A stretch of DNA of 64,000 nt from Vibrio sp. LaRot3 (GCF_027587025.1 NZ_JAPPTI010000001.1:806001-870000), one strand, 5' to 3'. Positions 1-9,319 are shown, counted from the stretch's first letter. The notes: generated by a model from the sequence alone, not told the origin. Made by a program: numbers and translations.

Positions 1-303
1 GTAGCCCGTTAGGCCGTCACGTTCAATCACATCTTCACGTAGCAATTGTGCATCCTGAATACGTTTTACAAAGAATGCTTTATCAATGTTTTGTTTCTCA
101 AAGCTCCAAACTCGGGCACGAATTTGAGAGTGGGGAGAATAGGCTGCTTTCGCTAACCATTTACCATCGTGAGCAAACACATCGACCGTTTCACCCAGCT
201 GAGGGTCACCTTCTACTTTGCTAATACCACGAGAGAATACCCAAGGGTGTCTGCGAAGGAGGGATTTATCACGGCCTTTGACTAAATAAATTGCTGCGGT
301 CAT
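1..303 (-). CDS. rlmI: 23S rRNA m5C1962 methyltransferase RlmI, N-terminal part
   Basis: The first 101 codons of a minus-strand gene that runs off the left edge. Translation from the ATG at 303-301 begins [20 protein letters not shown] and continues with [14 protein letters not shown], which is the N-terminal PUA RNA-binding domain of RlmI (YccW). The family methylates C1962 of 23S rRNA with S-adenosylmethionine. The Rossmann methyltransferase domain lies outside the window, so catalytic residues cannot be checked. It is divergent from acyP, as in many Vibrio and enterobacterial genomes, which supports the call. Recognition is from the conserved N-terminus and context. Confidence 0.9.
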   Translation of the reverse strand, partial: MTAAIYLVKGRDKSLLRRHPWVFSRGISKVEGDPQLGETVDVFAHDGKWLAKAAYSPHSQIRARVWSFEKQNIDKAFFVKRIQDAQLLREDVIERDGLTGY

Positions 304-369
304 TGGTTTACTCAATTGATTGTTTTGAAAGGTTGGCTATTTTCGAGCAACTAGGTTGGAAAAGCAAAT

Positions 370-392
370 GATATAGCTCGATACGCTATATC
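370..392. repeat. Inverted repeat between rlmI and acyP
   Basis: GATATAGC and GCTATATC, perfect 8-base arms with a 7-base spacer, sit in the 165-bp divergent promoter region between rlmI and acyP. It could be an operator for either gene; no T-tract follows, so it does not look like a terminator. Function is not known. Confidence 0.4.
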
Positions 393-468
393 TGGTAAGG
401 GATCACTCAAGATTATGAGAAAACTTGCTAACATCAGGTGACAAGATAACCATGAAAGGAATCTATTG

Positions 469-741
469 ATGCAAGTACAATGTATCAAATTTATCGTATC
501 TGGCCGCGTTCAAGGGGTAGGGTTTCGTTATAACACGGCTTACCATGGACTTAAACTTGGCGTAACGGGTTACGCAAAGAACTTATGGGACGGGGATGTC
601 GAAGTGGTTGTGAGAGGGAACGTTCAACAGATAGAGCAGATGGAGCAGTTCTTACAGCAAGGCCCGCGTATGTCGCGAGTGGATAGCCTGCATCGCGAAA
701 CTACAGAGCTCAAAGAGTATAAAGGCTTCGACATCTTATAA
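469..741 (+). CDS. acyP: Acylphosphatase
   Basis: A 90-residue protein of the acylphosphatase family, which hydrolyses carboxyl-phosphate bonds of small acyl phosphates in the cytoplasm. The signature SGRVQGVGFRY carries the phosphate-binding arginine (R20), and GYAKNLWDGDVEV carries the catalytic asparagine (N38). The length is typical of the family. I start at the ATG at 469, not the TTG three bases earlier, because AAAGGA at 455-460 is then correctly spaced. It is transcribed away from rlmI and converges on tusE. The same acyP-tusE-yccA grouping occurs in E. coli (yccX, tusE, yccA). Confidence 0.93.
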   Translation: MQVQCIKFIVSGRVQGVGFRYNTAYHGLKLGVTGYAKNLWDGDVEVVVRGNVQQIEQMEQFLQQGPRMSRVDSLHRETTELKEYKGFDIL

Positions 742-770
742 TCGTCATAAGATGTCGAGTTTGAGAAGAC

Positions 771-1100
771 TTATAAGCACTTAGCCGGTTTAGGCAGGCC
801 TGCCAGTTTGGTCGCTTGCTTCGCAGGGCCTTGTTTGAACAGCTTGAACAGGTATTTACTGTTGCCTTTTTCTGGGCCGTGCGCTTTCTCCATCGCTTTT
901 ACAAGCATTCGCACTGCAGGAGAAGTGTTGAACTCGATATAAAAGTCACGAACAAAATGAACCACTTCTAAATGCGCTTCGGTTAGCTCAATGCCTTCTT
1001 GCTCAGCAAGAATTTGGATCATGCCTTCTTCCCATTGGGTATGGTCTAGCAAATAACCTTGCGCATCAGTTTCAATTTGCTTGCCGTTGTATTCAAACAT
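771..1100 (-). CDS. tusE: Sulfur relay protein TusE (DsrC family)
   Basis: A 109-residue DsrC/TusE family protein. TusE takes persulfide sulfur from TusBCD and passes it to MnmA for 2-thiolation of the wobble uridine of Lys, Glu and Gln tRNAs. The conserved C-terminal arm ends in GLPKPAKCL, with the active cysteine at the penultimate position (C108). The start [11 protein letters not shown] at 1100 matches the family N-terminus; an in-frame extension to 1148 exists but is not conserved in known TusE. It lies downstream of the YccA gene, behind a terminator hairpin. Confidence 0.93.
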   Translation of the reverse strand: MFEYNGKQIETDAQGYLLDHTQWEEGMIQILAEQEGIELTEAHLEVVHFVRDFYIEFNTSPAVRMLVKAMEKAHGPEKGNSKYLFKLFKQGPAKQATKLAGLPKPAKCL

Positions 1101-1160
1101 CTTGTGTATCCAATTGGTAATAACAGGATTAGGGTAGCTTAGAGCCAAGCTACAGACAAT

Positions 1161-1198
1161 AAAAAAGCCCGGTGGCGATTAACCATCGGGCTTTTTTT
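1161..1198 (-). terminator. Rho-independent terminator after the yccA-like gene
   Basis: An AAAAAAGCCCG...CGGGCTTTTTTT hairpin with one internal mismatch begins about 17 bases past the stop of the minus-strand YccA gene. A tract and T tract on both sides allow termination in either direction, but no plus-strand gene ends here. Confidence 0.85.
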
Positions 1199-1215
1199 AA
1201 TCAGATTCGATTGAA

Positions 1216-1884
1216 TTAATCGTCACCCATAATGCCTAGAATGCTTAGTAGGCTTGTGAATAGGTTTAGAATGTTCAAGTACATTGAGATTGTTGCATTG
1301 ATGTAGTTAGTCTCTTCACCACGAACAATTCGGCTAGTATCAAATAGAATAAAACCAGAGAAAACAAGTGCTGACATGCTACTGATTGCAAGTTGGCCAA
1401 GTGTCGAGCCAACAAATATGTTGATGATTGCTGCAACGATGACAATGATTAGACCAGCGAATAAGAAATTACGCATGAAAGAAAAATCTTTCTTAGTTGT
1501 GATTGTGTACGCTGACAGGCCTAGGAATACTGTGCCGGTAAGGCCAAGTGCTTGCGCAATGATTTCAGGGCCGTTAGAAAGCGCAGCATAGTAGTTTAGC
1601 ATTGGGCCGAGAGCACCACCCATTAAAGTAGTGAACACAAAAGTCCATACCAGACCCATTGAAGAGTTGATGCTACGCGGTAATACGAAAAACAGAATCG
1701 CGATAGCAGCTACTTGCATACCGATCGCCATAAATGGAGAAATGCCGATAGACATAGTTGCCATTGCGGCGATCGCACTGGTTACTAGCGTCATCGATAG
1801 CAAAAAGTACGTATTTTTAAGCGTTTTGTTAATCTCAAGTGTGTTGTTCACACTTGTAGAACGGGTAAACATTGGACTGTTCAT
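1216..1884 (-). CDS. yccA: Bax inhibitor-1/YccA family membrane protein
   Basis: A 222-residue, strongly hydrophobic protein with about seven transmembrane helices, of the BI-1/YccA (TMBIM) family. E. coli YccA is an inner-membrane substrate and modulator of FtsH; many relatives leak Ca2+ or protons. The start MNSPMFTRSTSV at 1884 is chosen because GAGGA stands about 7 bases upstream; the reading frame stays open for 65 more codons, but that part is not family-like. The neighbour order with tusE matches E. coli. The exact physiological role in Vibrio is inferred from family only. Confidence 0.88.
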   Translation of the reverse strand: MNSPMFTRSTSVNNTLEINKTLKNTYFLLSMTLVTSAIAAMATMSIGISPFMAIGMQVAAIAILFFVLPRSINSSMGLVWTFVFTTLMGGALGPMLNYYAALSNGPEIIAQALGLTGTVFLGLSAYTITTKKDFSFMRNFLFAGLIIVIVAAIINIFVGSTLGQLAISSMSALVFSGFILFDTSRIVRGEETNYINATISMYLNILNLFTSLLSILGIMGDD

Positions 1885-2093
1885 CGTATTCCTCATTGGA
1901 GTTTTAATGCTTATAGCTACATTTATGAGGGTGATAAGGCAAAAGATCAAGTCCCTCATGTACATAATAATAGAATTGGAAACCGCTGTGTTCGTAAAGA
2001 TGTAACACAATTTAACGAATGTTAGACGTAATAGTGCGGAGCGAAAGCAGATGAACACTAAGTTTAGATCTCGATCCAAACAAAAAGCGCAAG

Positions 2094-2120
2094 CATAACG
2101 CTTGCGCTTTGAATGGTTCT
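2094..2120 (-). terminator. Terminator of the lecithinase gene
   Basis: Perfect 11-bp stem AAAGCGCAAGC / GCTTGCGCTTT with a 5-base loop, followed on the minus strand by a T run, immediately after the lecithinase stop at 2122. Confidence 0.9.
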
Positions 2121-2121
2121 C

Positions 2122-3378
2122 TTACTTAGTCACAAAGTTAAACTGATTAAAGTCATTCTCAATGATTTTCTCAGCGATGTAACGATGAGCCGCGGTTGTT
2201 GGATGAGTGACTCCCCAGAATACATATTTATCTGCGCCATGGTATGCACACTCATTAGTGAATCTGTGGCTGTATAGATAATCCAGAGAAGAGCTACGGT
2301 TGATGTCTAAGCAGGCATCCGCTGCATTTTCAAAACCATGTTGCTGCGGATGAGTGGTTAGGCTTTCAAATAGCGCGTTGGCATCAAACAGAACAAGATT
2401 AATACCTTTCATTTGATAGTACATGGCTTGTTCTTTGATGAACTCGTTGAACTCAACAATTTTAGCGCGAACTTTTTCAATCTCTTCTTGAGTCGAATAT
2501 TTAAACTGCGGCGCTTTTGTCGCATCTGGAAGCGTAAGAAGAATAATATTCTCTGCGCCAGCGTCGGTTAAACGAATCAGCGCGCTACTAAAGTCTGTTT
2601 TTACATCTGTGACGTCACGGTTGTAGTTCATGAAGTCGTTTAGACCAAATTCCAAAGTGAACAAAGTTCGACTTGGGTGGTAGTTCTTACTCATTTCCAT
2701 ATAGGTTAGGTAAGAGGTGACTTGATCGTAGATGCCTGTAATTGCTACGTACTGGTTAGTGCCCGCAGCACCACCAACCGCCCAGTTATGTAGAGGAACT
2801 TTTGCCTCGTTTGCTAAATACTCCGTCCAAACAAAGCCGTTTGAAAAGTGACCTAAGAACCATGAGTTAGGGTTTGGGAAAATCCATTGAGAGCCATTGA
2901 ACAGATTACCCGTATCAGACAGGCTGTCACCAAAGGCGACGATACGGTTAATACTATTGGTCTCTTGAACCGAGGTGTCATTTGTCCAGATTTCATGGTT
3001 ATATGAATAATGGCGATCTGCCGCGTAGTAAAGTACATCTGCGGTGTCATGGTCTACTTGCAATGTATCCATACAGGCTTGTTTGATCTCACTGTTCGGT
3101 GTGTCAGTGTAGAACATGTTTTTGTGTGAGATAGAAGACCACCAGTAGCCATCTAGCGTGTAGTAACTACCATCAGGGTTGGTTGCCCACTCCCAACTGG
3201 TCGCTGCATCATTTCTGGTGTGTGCTGGGCGGTACCAACATCTCACATATGTATAAGTTTGGTTAGCTTGAATAGACGCGGAATATGCTTCTGTCACCAT
3301 TTCCGGCGTTGCCGGAGCAGGATTTGCCACCGCGTTGGCGCAAAGCAAAGTACTTGCGAGGATCGTTAGTTTTTTCAT
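2122..3378 (-). CDS. tlh: Secreted GDSL phospholipase/lecithinase (thermolabile haemolysin family)
   Basis: A 418-residue secreted lipase of the Vibrio thermolabile (lecithin-dependent) haemolysin family; it hydrolyses phospholipid acyl chains and lyses erythrocytes in the presence of lecithin. The signal peptide (MKKLTILASTLLCANAVA) is followed by the family N-terminal domain (TYTYVRCWYR, DGYWWSS) and then an SGNH/GDSL hydrolase domain. Block I FGDSLSDTGN holds the nucleophile serine near residue 152, block III has GLNDF, and block V has THPTTAAH with the catalytic histidine. The length equals the V. parahaemolyticus protein. The start at 3378 is set by the signal peptide. It stands alone, with its own terminator. 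Confidence 0.93.
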   Translation of the reverse strand: MKKLTILASTLLCANAVANPAPATPEMVTEAYSASIQANQTYTYVRCWYRPAHTRNDAATSWEWATNPDGSYYTLDGYWWSSISHKNMFYTDTPNSEIKQACMDTLQVDHDTADVLYYAADRHYSYNHEIWTNDTSVQETNSINRIVAFGDSLSDTGNLFNGSQWIFPNPNSWFLGHFSNGFVWTEYLANEAKVPLHNWAVGGAAGTNQYVAITGIYDQVTSYLTYMEMSKNYHPSRTLFTLEFGLNDFMNYNRDVTDVKTDFSSALIRLTDAGAENIILLTLPDATKAPQFKYSTQEEIEKVRAKIVEFNEFIKEQAMYYQMKGINLVLFDANALFESLTTHPQQHGFENAADACLDINRSSSLDYLYSHRFTNECAYHGADKYVFWGVTHPTTAAHRYIAEKIIENDFNQFNFVTK

Positions 3379-3616
3379 GCAATCTCTCTTTATAGTGGTT
3401 TGATTTTGTAACGGTTGAGTAAAAACTCTAATCAAGGTTAATCATACCTGAAAAGTCATGTTAAAAGGGCGCTGAGCGAGAGAAAACCGGCTATGAGTGA
3501 ACAAAGGTCACGGCTTTTGGGGCTGTTCGTTCAAAATTTAAACGGATAGATTAAGGTCGCAAAATAAGCTTGGAGAGCGCAATGGTTTGCGTATTTGCTC
3601 TGCTATTTGCAAAAGG

Positions 3617-3643
3617 AAAAGAGGCAGTGAAACTGCCTCTTTT
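3617..3643 (-). terminator. Terminator of the aapJQMP operon
   Basis: Perfect 12-bp stem AAAAGAGGCAGT / ACTGCCTCTTTT with a 3-base loop, about 25 bases past the aapP stop on the minus strand. Confidence 0.88.
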
Positions 3644-3666
3644 AAGTGACAAATTATTGCGACTGA

Positions 3667-4416
3667 TTAGTGATGTAAAATCTGCGCTAGGAAGTTTTGG
3701 GTACGATCTGATTGAGGGTTTTCAAAGAAATCGATTGGGTTGTTTTCTTCAATGATTTCTCCGGCATCCATGAAAATCACTCGGTCAGCAACTTCTTTGG
3801 CAAAGCCCATTTCGTGGGTTACACAAAGCATGGTCATACCTTCATCCGCTAATTCCACCATTACGTCGAGCACTTCACGAACCATCTCGGGGTCAAGTGC
3901 TGATGTTGGTTCATCAAATAACATCACTTGCGGATTCATACACAGAGAGCGCGCTATGGCGACACGTTGTTGCTGGCCGCCCGACAGTTGCCCAGGAAAC
4001 TTGTCAGCTTGGTCTGGGATCTTAACCCGCTCTAGATATTGCATCGCGACTTTCTCAGCTTCTTCTTTGGGCATTTTCTTTACCCAAATAGGCGCGAGAG
4101 TGCAGTTCTCTAAAACCGTTAGATGCGGAAACAGGTTAAAGTGCTGGAAACACATGCCCACTTCGCGACGAACCGCCTCGATATTTTTCAGATCTTCGGT
4201 CAGTTCATTACCTGAGACAAAAATATGTCCCTTTTGATGCTCTTCCAAGCGGTTGATACAGCGAATCATGGTCGATTTACCTGAGCCAGAAGGGCCACAG
4301 ATAACGATTTTTTCGCCTTTTTTAACTTCAAGATTGATGTTCTTCAATACGTGAAACTCACCGTACCATTTGTTCATCTCTTGAATCTGAATCATGAGTT
4401 CTTGTTGTTGCGTCAT
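3667..4416 (-). CDS. aapP: Polar amino-acid ABC importer, ATP-binding subunit
   Basis: A 249-residue ATPase of the GlnQ/AapP family that powers uptake through the AapQ-AapM permease pair. Walker A is GPSGSGKST, the signature is [10 protein letters not shown], and Walker B is [12 protein letters not shown] followed by the H-loop VTHEM. The start [12 protein letters not shown] at 4416 is the family-like one; the frame is open upstream into aapM. It is the last gene of a four-gene minus-strand operon, 20 bp past aapM, and is followed by a terminator. The general L-amino-acid assignment rests on the AapJ and AapQ/M subtypes; the exact substrates are not shown. Confidence 0.93.
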   Translation of the reverse strand: MTQQQELMIQIQEMNKWYGEFHVLKNINLEVKKGEKIVICGPSGSGKSTMIRCINRLEEHQKGHIFVSGNELTEDLKNIEAVRREVGMCFQHFNLFPHLTVLENCTLAPIWVKKMPKEEAEKVAMQYLERVKIPDQADKFPGQLSGGQQQRVAIARSLCMNPQVMLFDEPTSALDPEMVREVLDVMVELADEGMTMLCVTHEMGFAKEVADRVIFMDAGEIIEENNPIDFFENPQSDRTQNFLAQILHH

Positions 4417-4436
4417 AATACTTCCTTGCTTGTGTT

Positions 4437-5534
4437 CTATCGTTTGTGGCCGGTGTGTAATCGGTTTTCGAGCCAAATCGAGTATCTCGACATGCCGAAA
4501 CAGAATACCCAGAACACTAACGCGACAAATACGTAGCCCTCGGTTGCAAACCCTAACCATTCTGGGTCAGTGTTCGCAGCTTGGCCGATACCCAGTACGT
4601 CAAACATACCTATGATAAGAACTAGACTGGTGTCTTTGAATAAGCCAATAAAGGTGTTCACAATCGAAGGGATGGTTATCTTTAAAGCTTGCGGCAAGAT
4701 AATTAATCCCATCTTTTTCCAATAACTGAGGCCTAAAGCATCAGCGGCTTCATATTGGCCTTTCGGAATGGCTTGCAGACCACCACGAACCACTTCCGCC
4801 ATATAAGCGGCACTGAACATAACCACACCAATGAGGGCACGTATCAGCTTATCGGTCTCAGATCCTTCTGCAAGGAACAACGGAAGCATAACCGAGGCCA
4901 TAAATAGCACTGTGATCAAAGGTACGCCACGCCATACTTCAATATAGACAGTACACATACTTCGTATGATGGGCATTTCAGAGCGGCGGCCTAATGCGAG
5001 GGCAACCCCAATAGGAAGTGACACCACAATACCGACCAAAGCAATGATCAAGGTCACCAGCAATCCACCCCATTTGTGGGTTTCAACCACTTCGAGACCA
5101 AATACACCACCGTATAATAATGCAGCGACAATAAACGGATAAACGTTGACGAAAAATAGCCAAATCCAAAAGCGTTTGGGCGTTTTTTCGTAGGCGAGCA
5201 ATACCGTAAAGATGGCAAGAGTGATGTAAAACAGGCGAGGACGCCACAGCTCTTCTTGTGGGTAAAAACCGTACATGAACTGCTCCCAGCGCACGCTAAT
5301 AAATACCCAACAAGCTCCTTCACGACTACAAGCATCGCGAGTAGAACCGATCCAGTCCGCTTTTAACAATGCCCAATCAATGATGCCCCATAAGGCTGAC
5401 AGAGCAAAATAGGCCAATATAATGGTCACTACTGTGTTCACAGGGCCATTAAATAAGTTACGACGTAACCAACCGATCGCACCAACAGTATTCGCTGGTG
5501 GCGGGAGGTCAGGCAAGAATTGATGTTGTTTCAT
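4437..5534 (-). CDS. aapM: Polar amino-acid ABC importer, permease AapM
   Basis: A 365-residue inner-membrane permease. The C-terminal half is a HisM-type permease domain with the EAA loop YEAADALGL...ILPQALK, which contacts AapP; the N-terminal half carries additional membrane helices and a loop with two cysteines, typical of the long AapM subtype rather than the ~220-residue GlnP type. One base separates it from the aapQ stop, so the two are translationally coupled. It is expected to pair with AapQ to form the channel. Confidence 0.92.
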   Translation of the reverse strand: MKQHQFLPDLPPPANTVGAIGWLRRNLFNGPVNTVVTIILAYFALSALWGIIDWALLKADWIGSTRDACSREGACWVFISVRWEQFMYGFYPQEELWRPRLFYITLAIFTVLLAYEKTPKRFWIWLFFVNVYPFIVAALLYGGVFGLEVVETHKWGGLLVTLIIALVGIVVSLPIGVALALGRRSEMPIIRSMCTVYIEVWRGVPLITVLFMASVMLPLFLAEGSETDKLIRALIGVVMFSAAYMAEVVRGGLQAIPKGQYEAADALGLSYWKKMGLIILPQALKITIPSIVNTFIGLFKDTSLVLIIGMFDVLGIGQAANTDPEWLGFATEGYVFVALVFWVFCFGMSRYSIWLENRLHTGHKR

Positions 5535-5535
5535 G

Positions 5536-6732
5536 CTATCTCTCCACCAATGCGACTTTACGGTTATAGATATTCATTAACGCGGAGGTTAACAAGCTTA
5601 ACGTGAGGTATACGCCCATGGTCATGGCAATGATTTCAATGGCTTGACCAGTTTGGTTAAGGGTTGTGCCCGCAAATACTGAAACCAGATCCGGATAGCC
5701 AATCGCCATTGCGAGCGACGAGTTCTTGGTCAAGTTAAGGTATTGGCTAGTAAGAGGTGGAATGATGATTCGCAGTGCCTGAGGAATCACAACCAACTTA
5801 AGGGTTTTAGCCCTAGGAAGGCCAAGTGACATTGCAGCTTCAGTTTGCCCATGACTTACTGCATTAATACCTGAGCGAACAATCTCTGCTACAAAGGACG
5901 CAGTATAAATACTCAGTGCTAATAGCAATGCGGCGAGTTCTGGGATAATGCTGATACCCCCACGGAAGTTAAATCCTTTGAGTTCAGGGTATTGTGCCGA
6001 GATAGGTGAACCCATAACAAAATAGGCCGCGATTGGTAAAACAACACACAAGCCGAAAATGATCCTTAGCATTGGTGTCTGTTGACCAGTGAGCTTTTGT
6101 TTATTGTTAGCCCAAATATTAATCACTATTGAAGCGACAATACCAAATACGAGGGTAAACAAAACCACAGAAGAGCCAGATTCAAACACGGGAGCAGGGA
6201 AATAAAGGCCTCGCACATTCAAGAAAATTGCTTCGCCTAAACTGATACTTTGTTTTGGAGAAGGTAAGGCTTGAAGCACCGCAAAGTACCAGAAAAATAT
6301 TTGCAGTAGCAAAGGCACGTTCCGAAATATCTCGATGTAGATAGCTGCAAATCGACTGACCAACCAGTTGGACGATAGCCGTGCAATACCAATTGCGAAA
6401 CCCAATACTGTCGCCAAAATGATGCCGAGAAAAGAGACAAGCGCAGTATTGAGTAGCCCAACAACGAAGGTTCGACCGTAAGAAAAGGTTTCATCGTATT
6501 CAATCAAGGTTAGGCCAATCCCAAAACCTGCTTCTTGATTAAGAAAGTCAAAACCAGTCGCGATACCGCGAGAGTCTAGATTAGTAAGTGCATTGTTAAC
6601 GATAGTGTAAATGAAAAAAGCTAGGGCGCTGACCGCAATAATTTGGAACACGACCGAGCGAAAGGTGGGATTATAAAGAATATTCGTACCCGAAGGTTTA
6701 GCAGGAGGTACGTTATTGTTATCAGGTTTCAT
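5536..6732 (-). CDS. aapQ: Polar amino-acid ABC importer, permease AapQ
   Basis: A 398-residue inner-membrane permease of the long AapQ subtype. The EAA loop is TEAAMSLGL...VIPQALR near the C-terminus. It has about eight hydrophobic helices, with a large periplasmic insertion around residues 70-90 and 155-180. It lies between the lipoprotein gene aapJ (65-bp gap) and aapM (1-bp gap). The start ATG at 6732 gives MKPDNNNVPPAKPSGTN, a polar cytoplasmic tail usual for this subtype. The role is inferred from family and operon. Confidence 0.92.
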   Translation of the reverse strand: MKPDNNNVPPAKPSGTNILYNPTFRSVVFQIIAVSALAFFIYTIVNNALTNLDSRGIATGFDFLNQEAGFGIGLTLIEYDETFSYGRTFVVGLLNTALVSFLGIILATVLGFAIGIARLSSNWLVSRFAAIYIEIFRNVPLLLQIFFWYFAVLQALPSPKQSISLGEAIFLNVRGLYFPAPVFESGSSVVLFTLVFGIVASIVINIWANNKQKLTGQQTPMLRIIFGLCVVLPIAAYFVMGSPISAQYPELKGFNFRGGISIIPELAALLLALSIYTASFVAEIVRSGINAVSHGQTEAAMSLGLPRAKTLKLVVIPQALRIIIPPLTSQYLNLTKNSSLAMAIGYPDLVSVFAGTTLNQTGQAIEIIAMTMGVYLTLSLLTSALMNIYNRKVALVER

Positions 6733-6797
6733 ACAGCAGTAACCTCAAAATCCGTTTAATGTAGGGCAGGCGAAAGTTCGCCTGCCCAGTTGTGTTG

Positions 6798-7946
6798 TTA
6801 TCGGATTGGTGGAGCGTACATGAAGCCGCCTTTATTCCACAGGGCGTTTACGCCACGAGAGATTTCCAGTGGTGAACCTTCACCAACGGTACGCTCGAAG
6901 CTTTCGCCGTAGTTACCTACTTGCTTGATCACTTGATAACCCCAGTCATCGTTAAGGCCTAAGCCTTTACCTTTAGGGCCATCAACACCAAGAATACGTT
7001 TGATGTTTGGATCGGTCGATTTGAGCATTTCATCGGCGTTTTGTGAGCTAATTCCATACTCTTCGGCGTTGATCATGGTGCTAAGCGTCCATTTCGCAAC
7101 GTTAAACCATTTATCATCACCTTGACGAACTACTGGGCCTAAAGGCTCTTTAGAGATGATTTCAGGCAGAACCACAGCAGACGATGGATCGGCAAGGTTC
7201 AAGCGCAGTGCATAAAGGCCGGATTGGTCTGTAGTCAGAACGTCACAACGACCAGCGTCGAAACCTTTTGATGTTTGCGCTGCGGTATCAAATACTACCG
7301 GCTTATAGCTCATACCTTCGTTACGGAAGTAATCCGCTAGGTTTAGTTCGGTCGTCGTACCCGATTGCACACACACTGAAGCGCCGTCGAGGTCTTTCGC
7401 GCTTGCTACACCAAGATCTTTTTTAACCATGAAGCCTTGGCCATCGTAGTAGTTTACGCCAACAAAGTTTAAGCCCAGAGCAGTATCACGGTGCAGAGTC
7501 CATGTGGTATTACGTGATAACACGTCAATCTCACCCGATTGAAGGGCTGTGAAACGTTCTTTAGCAGTAAGTGGAACGTATTTTACTTTGGTTTTATCGC
7601 CTAATACGGCCGCCGCGACAGCTTGGCAGTATTCTACGTCGATACCTTCCCATTCACCTTTTGAGTTAGGGTTAGAGAAACCAGGTAGACCAGTACTTAC
7701 GCCACAAGTAAGCACACTATCTGCTTTGACTTTATCTAATGTCGAACCAGATTGTGTAGACGCTGTTGCAGCAGGGGTTGATGAAGCTTGACTAAGTTGA
7801 GATTCTAAATCCGCCACTTTGCTTTCTAATGACGCTATTTTGGCTTGGTCTTCAGCAGAACTTTGGGTTGAGCTTTCGCCACCACAACCGGTGACAACTA
7901 GAGCGGCAATAATGCCTGTACTAAGGAGTGAGAGCTTATTTACCAT
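6798..7946 (-). CDS. aapJ: Polar amino-acid ABC importer, substrate-binding lipoprotein
   Basis: A 382-residue family-3 solute-binding protein, first gene of the aap operon. The lipobox LVVTGC puts the lipidated cysteine at residue 21. Residues about 30-65 form a short heptad-like coiled coil (KIASLESKVADLESQLSQA) and a Thr/Ser/Ala-rich linker before the binding domain, which starts near LTCGVSTGLPGFS and contains the family motif GIDVEYCQAVAAAV. The binding domain matches the AapJ/BztA class (general L-amino acids). A coiled-coil spacer is not present in most AapJ proteins and suggests tethered or oligomeric display from the membrane. Confidence 0.9.
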   Translation of the reverse strand: MVNKLSLLSTGIIAALVVTGCGGESSTQSSAEDQAKIASLESKVADLESQLSQASSTPAATASTQSGSTLDKVKADSVLTCGVSTGLPGFSNPNSKGEWEGIDVEYCQAVAAAVLGDKTKVKYVPLTAKERFTALQSGEIDVLSRNTTWTLHRDTALGLNFVGVNYYDGQGFMVKKDLGVASAKDLDGASVCVQSGTTTELNLADYFRNEGMSYKPVVFDTAAQTSKGFDAGRCDVLTTDQSGLYALRLNLADPSSAVVLPEIISKEPLGPVVRQGDDKWFNVAKWTLSTMINAEEYGISSQNADEMLKSTDPNIKRILGVDGPKGKGLGLNDDWGYQVIKQVGNYGESFERTVGEGSPLEISRGVNALWNKGGFMYAPPIR

Positions 7947-8343
7947 GTGTATCCTTCCTGTATGATCCTTGTTAAACCAGGTAACCCCTGATACGTCGCA
8001 TCAAATATGTTATGTTTTGTGTTCGTTTGATTTAAAAACCGTTAAAAATCGTGGTTCTATGAATCAACTCGTTATAAGGTTAGGTAAGGATTTGCCGATT
8101 CTCAAATATATAATTTAAAAAGAATTTTGATAAGAATCACAAATCTACCCCAATAGAATGACTAATTGTTAATGATATGTAAACGAGATCGGGTCGATCT
8201 TTTTAAGAACTTGGTGAGTTATAAAACGACGCCGGTTATATTTAGCAAGATAAATCATCGTGCGTGAGAATCTCGGTTTTAACTGTTGGCAATGTACTGA
8301 AATTCGGTAATTAATTTTATTTAAATAGTTTTCAGGGAAGGGT
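7947..8343. promoter_or_regulatory. Divergent promoter region aapJ / siroheme-like gene
   Basis: A 397-bp AT-rich region with no plausible gene on either strand. It must hold the aap operon promoter (minus) and the promoter of the siroheme-like gene (plus). The one structured element I see is the dyad AGATCG-GGT-CGATCT at 8186-8200. No clear sigma-54 or CRP element was recognised. Confidence 0.5.
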
Positions 8344-9279
8344 ATGCAGTATTTTCCATTGTTTTTGGACTTAAAAGGTAAGCCAGTTCTCGTGGTTGGT
8401 GGTGGAGAAGTCGCCAGCAGGAAAGTGGACAGTTTGGTGCGAGCGGGTGCTCAAGTGACCATAGTTTCGCCGACAATAGAAGCATATTTAAAAAGACTGG
8501 TTGATCAGCAAGAGTGTTATTGGATTCAAAACTTCTACTCTCAAGATATGATGGACAAGCGCTATGTTCAGGTCTGGGCCACAACTGATAATCCAGATCT
8601 TAACCATCAGGTACATGCTGACGCGAAAGCGTTGGGTTTACTGGTCAATGTTGTCGATGACCAACCTTATTGTGACTTTATCACTCCTTCGATGATTAAC
8701 CGTGGTCGTATTCAGGTTGCTATATCCAGTGGCGGTGCTTCGCCGGTGTTGGTACGAAATATTCGTGAAAAGCTTGAAACTCAGTTATCTCAGAACCTGT
8801 CGATATTGGCTGATTTTAGTTCATCAAAACGCAATCATATCAAGCAGGTTATGCCGGATGTTGATAGTCGAAGAAAGTTCTGGGAGCGCTTTTTCTCTCA
8901 TCCTGGGGTGGAATCCGCCACGTCTAGACAAGCTCTAGAAGAGAGCTATCAGCAGGTGTTGACTACAACAAACAGTGAGCCGCCAACGGTCACTTGGCTT
9001 GAGTATGGTGATGACGTTGAGTTGTTATCTATGAAAGCGATGCGCTTAATGCAGCAAGCAGAGTTGGTATTGCACGAACAGGCGTGCCCATTTGGTTTTA
9101 TTGATCTTGTGCGCCGAGACGCTGAGCGCGAAGCGTTCACTAGTGAAGGGGAGTTAGCTGAGAAGCTGGCATTTGCGCGAGAGCAAGGGTTACGTATTGT
9201 TGTGTTTGTTTCGCCTCAAAACGCCAAGTATCGATTATTGAGAGGTCAGGATTTGTTTTTGAAGCTTGCAACTCTTTAA
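8344..9279 (+). CDS. Siroheme-synthase-like protein: precorrin-2 dehydrogenase/ferrochelatase domain with decayed SUMT tail
   Basis: A 311-residue protein. Residues 1-215 match the CysG N-terminal module (precorrin-2 dehydrogenase and sirohydrochlorin ferrochelatase): NAD-binding VVGGGEVASRK, then NVVDDQ with the general base aspartate near 105, and AISSGGASPVLVR with the conserved serine near 128-129, followed by the helical dimerisation part ending RRKFWERFF. Residues about 220-311 align with the first third of the CysG methyltransferase (SUMT) domain (ELLSMKAMRLMQQAELVL, IDLVRRDAERE), but the SAM-site glycines GxGPGD are replaced by EYGDD and the rest of the domain is absent. It should make siroheme from precorrin-2 supplied by a separate CobA. 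A terminator follows. Confidence 0.88.
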   Translation: MQYFPLFLDLKGKPVLVVGGGEVASRKVDSLVRAGAQVTIVSPTIEAYLKRLVDQQECYWIQNFYSQDMMDKRYVQVWATTDNPDLNHQVHADAKALGLLVNVVDDQPYCDFITPSMINRGRIQVAISSGGASPVLVRNIREKLETQLSQNLSILADFSSSKRNHIKQVMPDVDSRRKFWERFFSHPGVESATSRQALEESYQQVLTTTNSEPPTVTWLEYGDDVELLSMKAMRLMQQAELVLHEQACPFGFIDLVRRDAEREAFTSEGELAEKLAFAREQGLRIVVFVSPQNAKYRLLRGQDLFLKLATL

Positions 9280-9288
9280 AACAGAAAT

Positions 9289-9319
9289 AAAAAACGCCAA
9301 CAAAAGTTGGCGTTTTTTT
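9289..9319. terminator. Bidirectional terminator between the siroheme-like gene and yajQ
   Basis: Perfect stem AAAAAACGCCAAC / GTTGGCGTTTTTT with an AAAA loop between two convergent genes; A and T tracts on both sides serve both strands. Confidence 0.92.

Noticed and set aside
1631..2005. A 124-residue hydrophobic plus-strand frame
   Set aside because: Reverse complement of the transmembrane helices of the YccA gene, which explains its hydrophobicity.
2609..2618. GTGACGTCAC resembling a matS site
   Set aside because: The two half-sites are directly joined; the three-base centre of GTGACRNYGTCAC is missing.
3740..4237. A 165-residue plus-strand open frame
   Set aside because: Antisense shadow of aapP, low-complexity Ser/Arg/Thr composition, and no recognisable motif.
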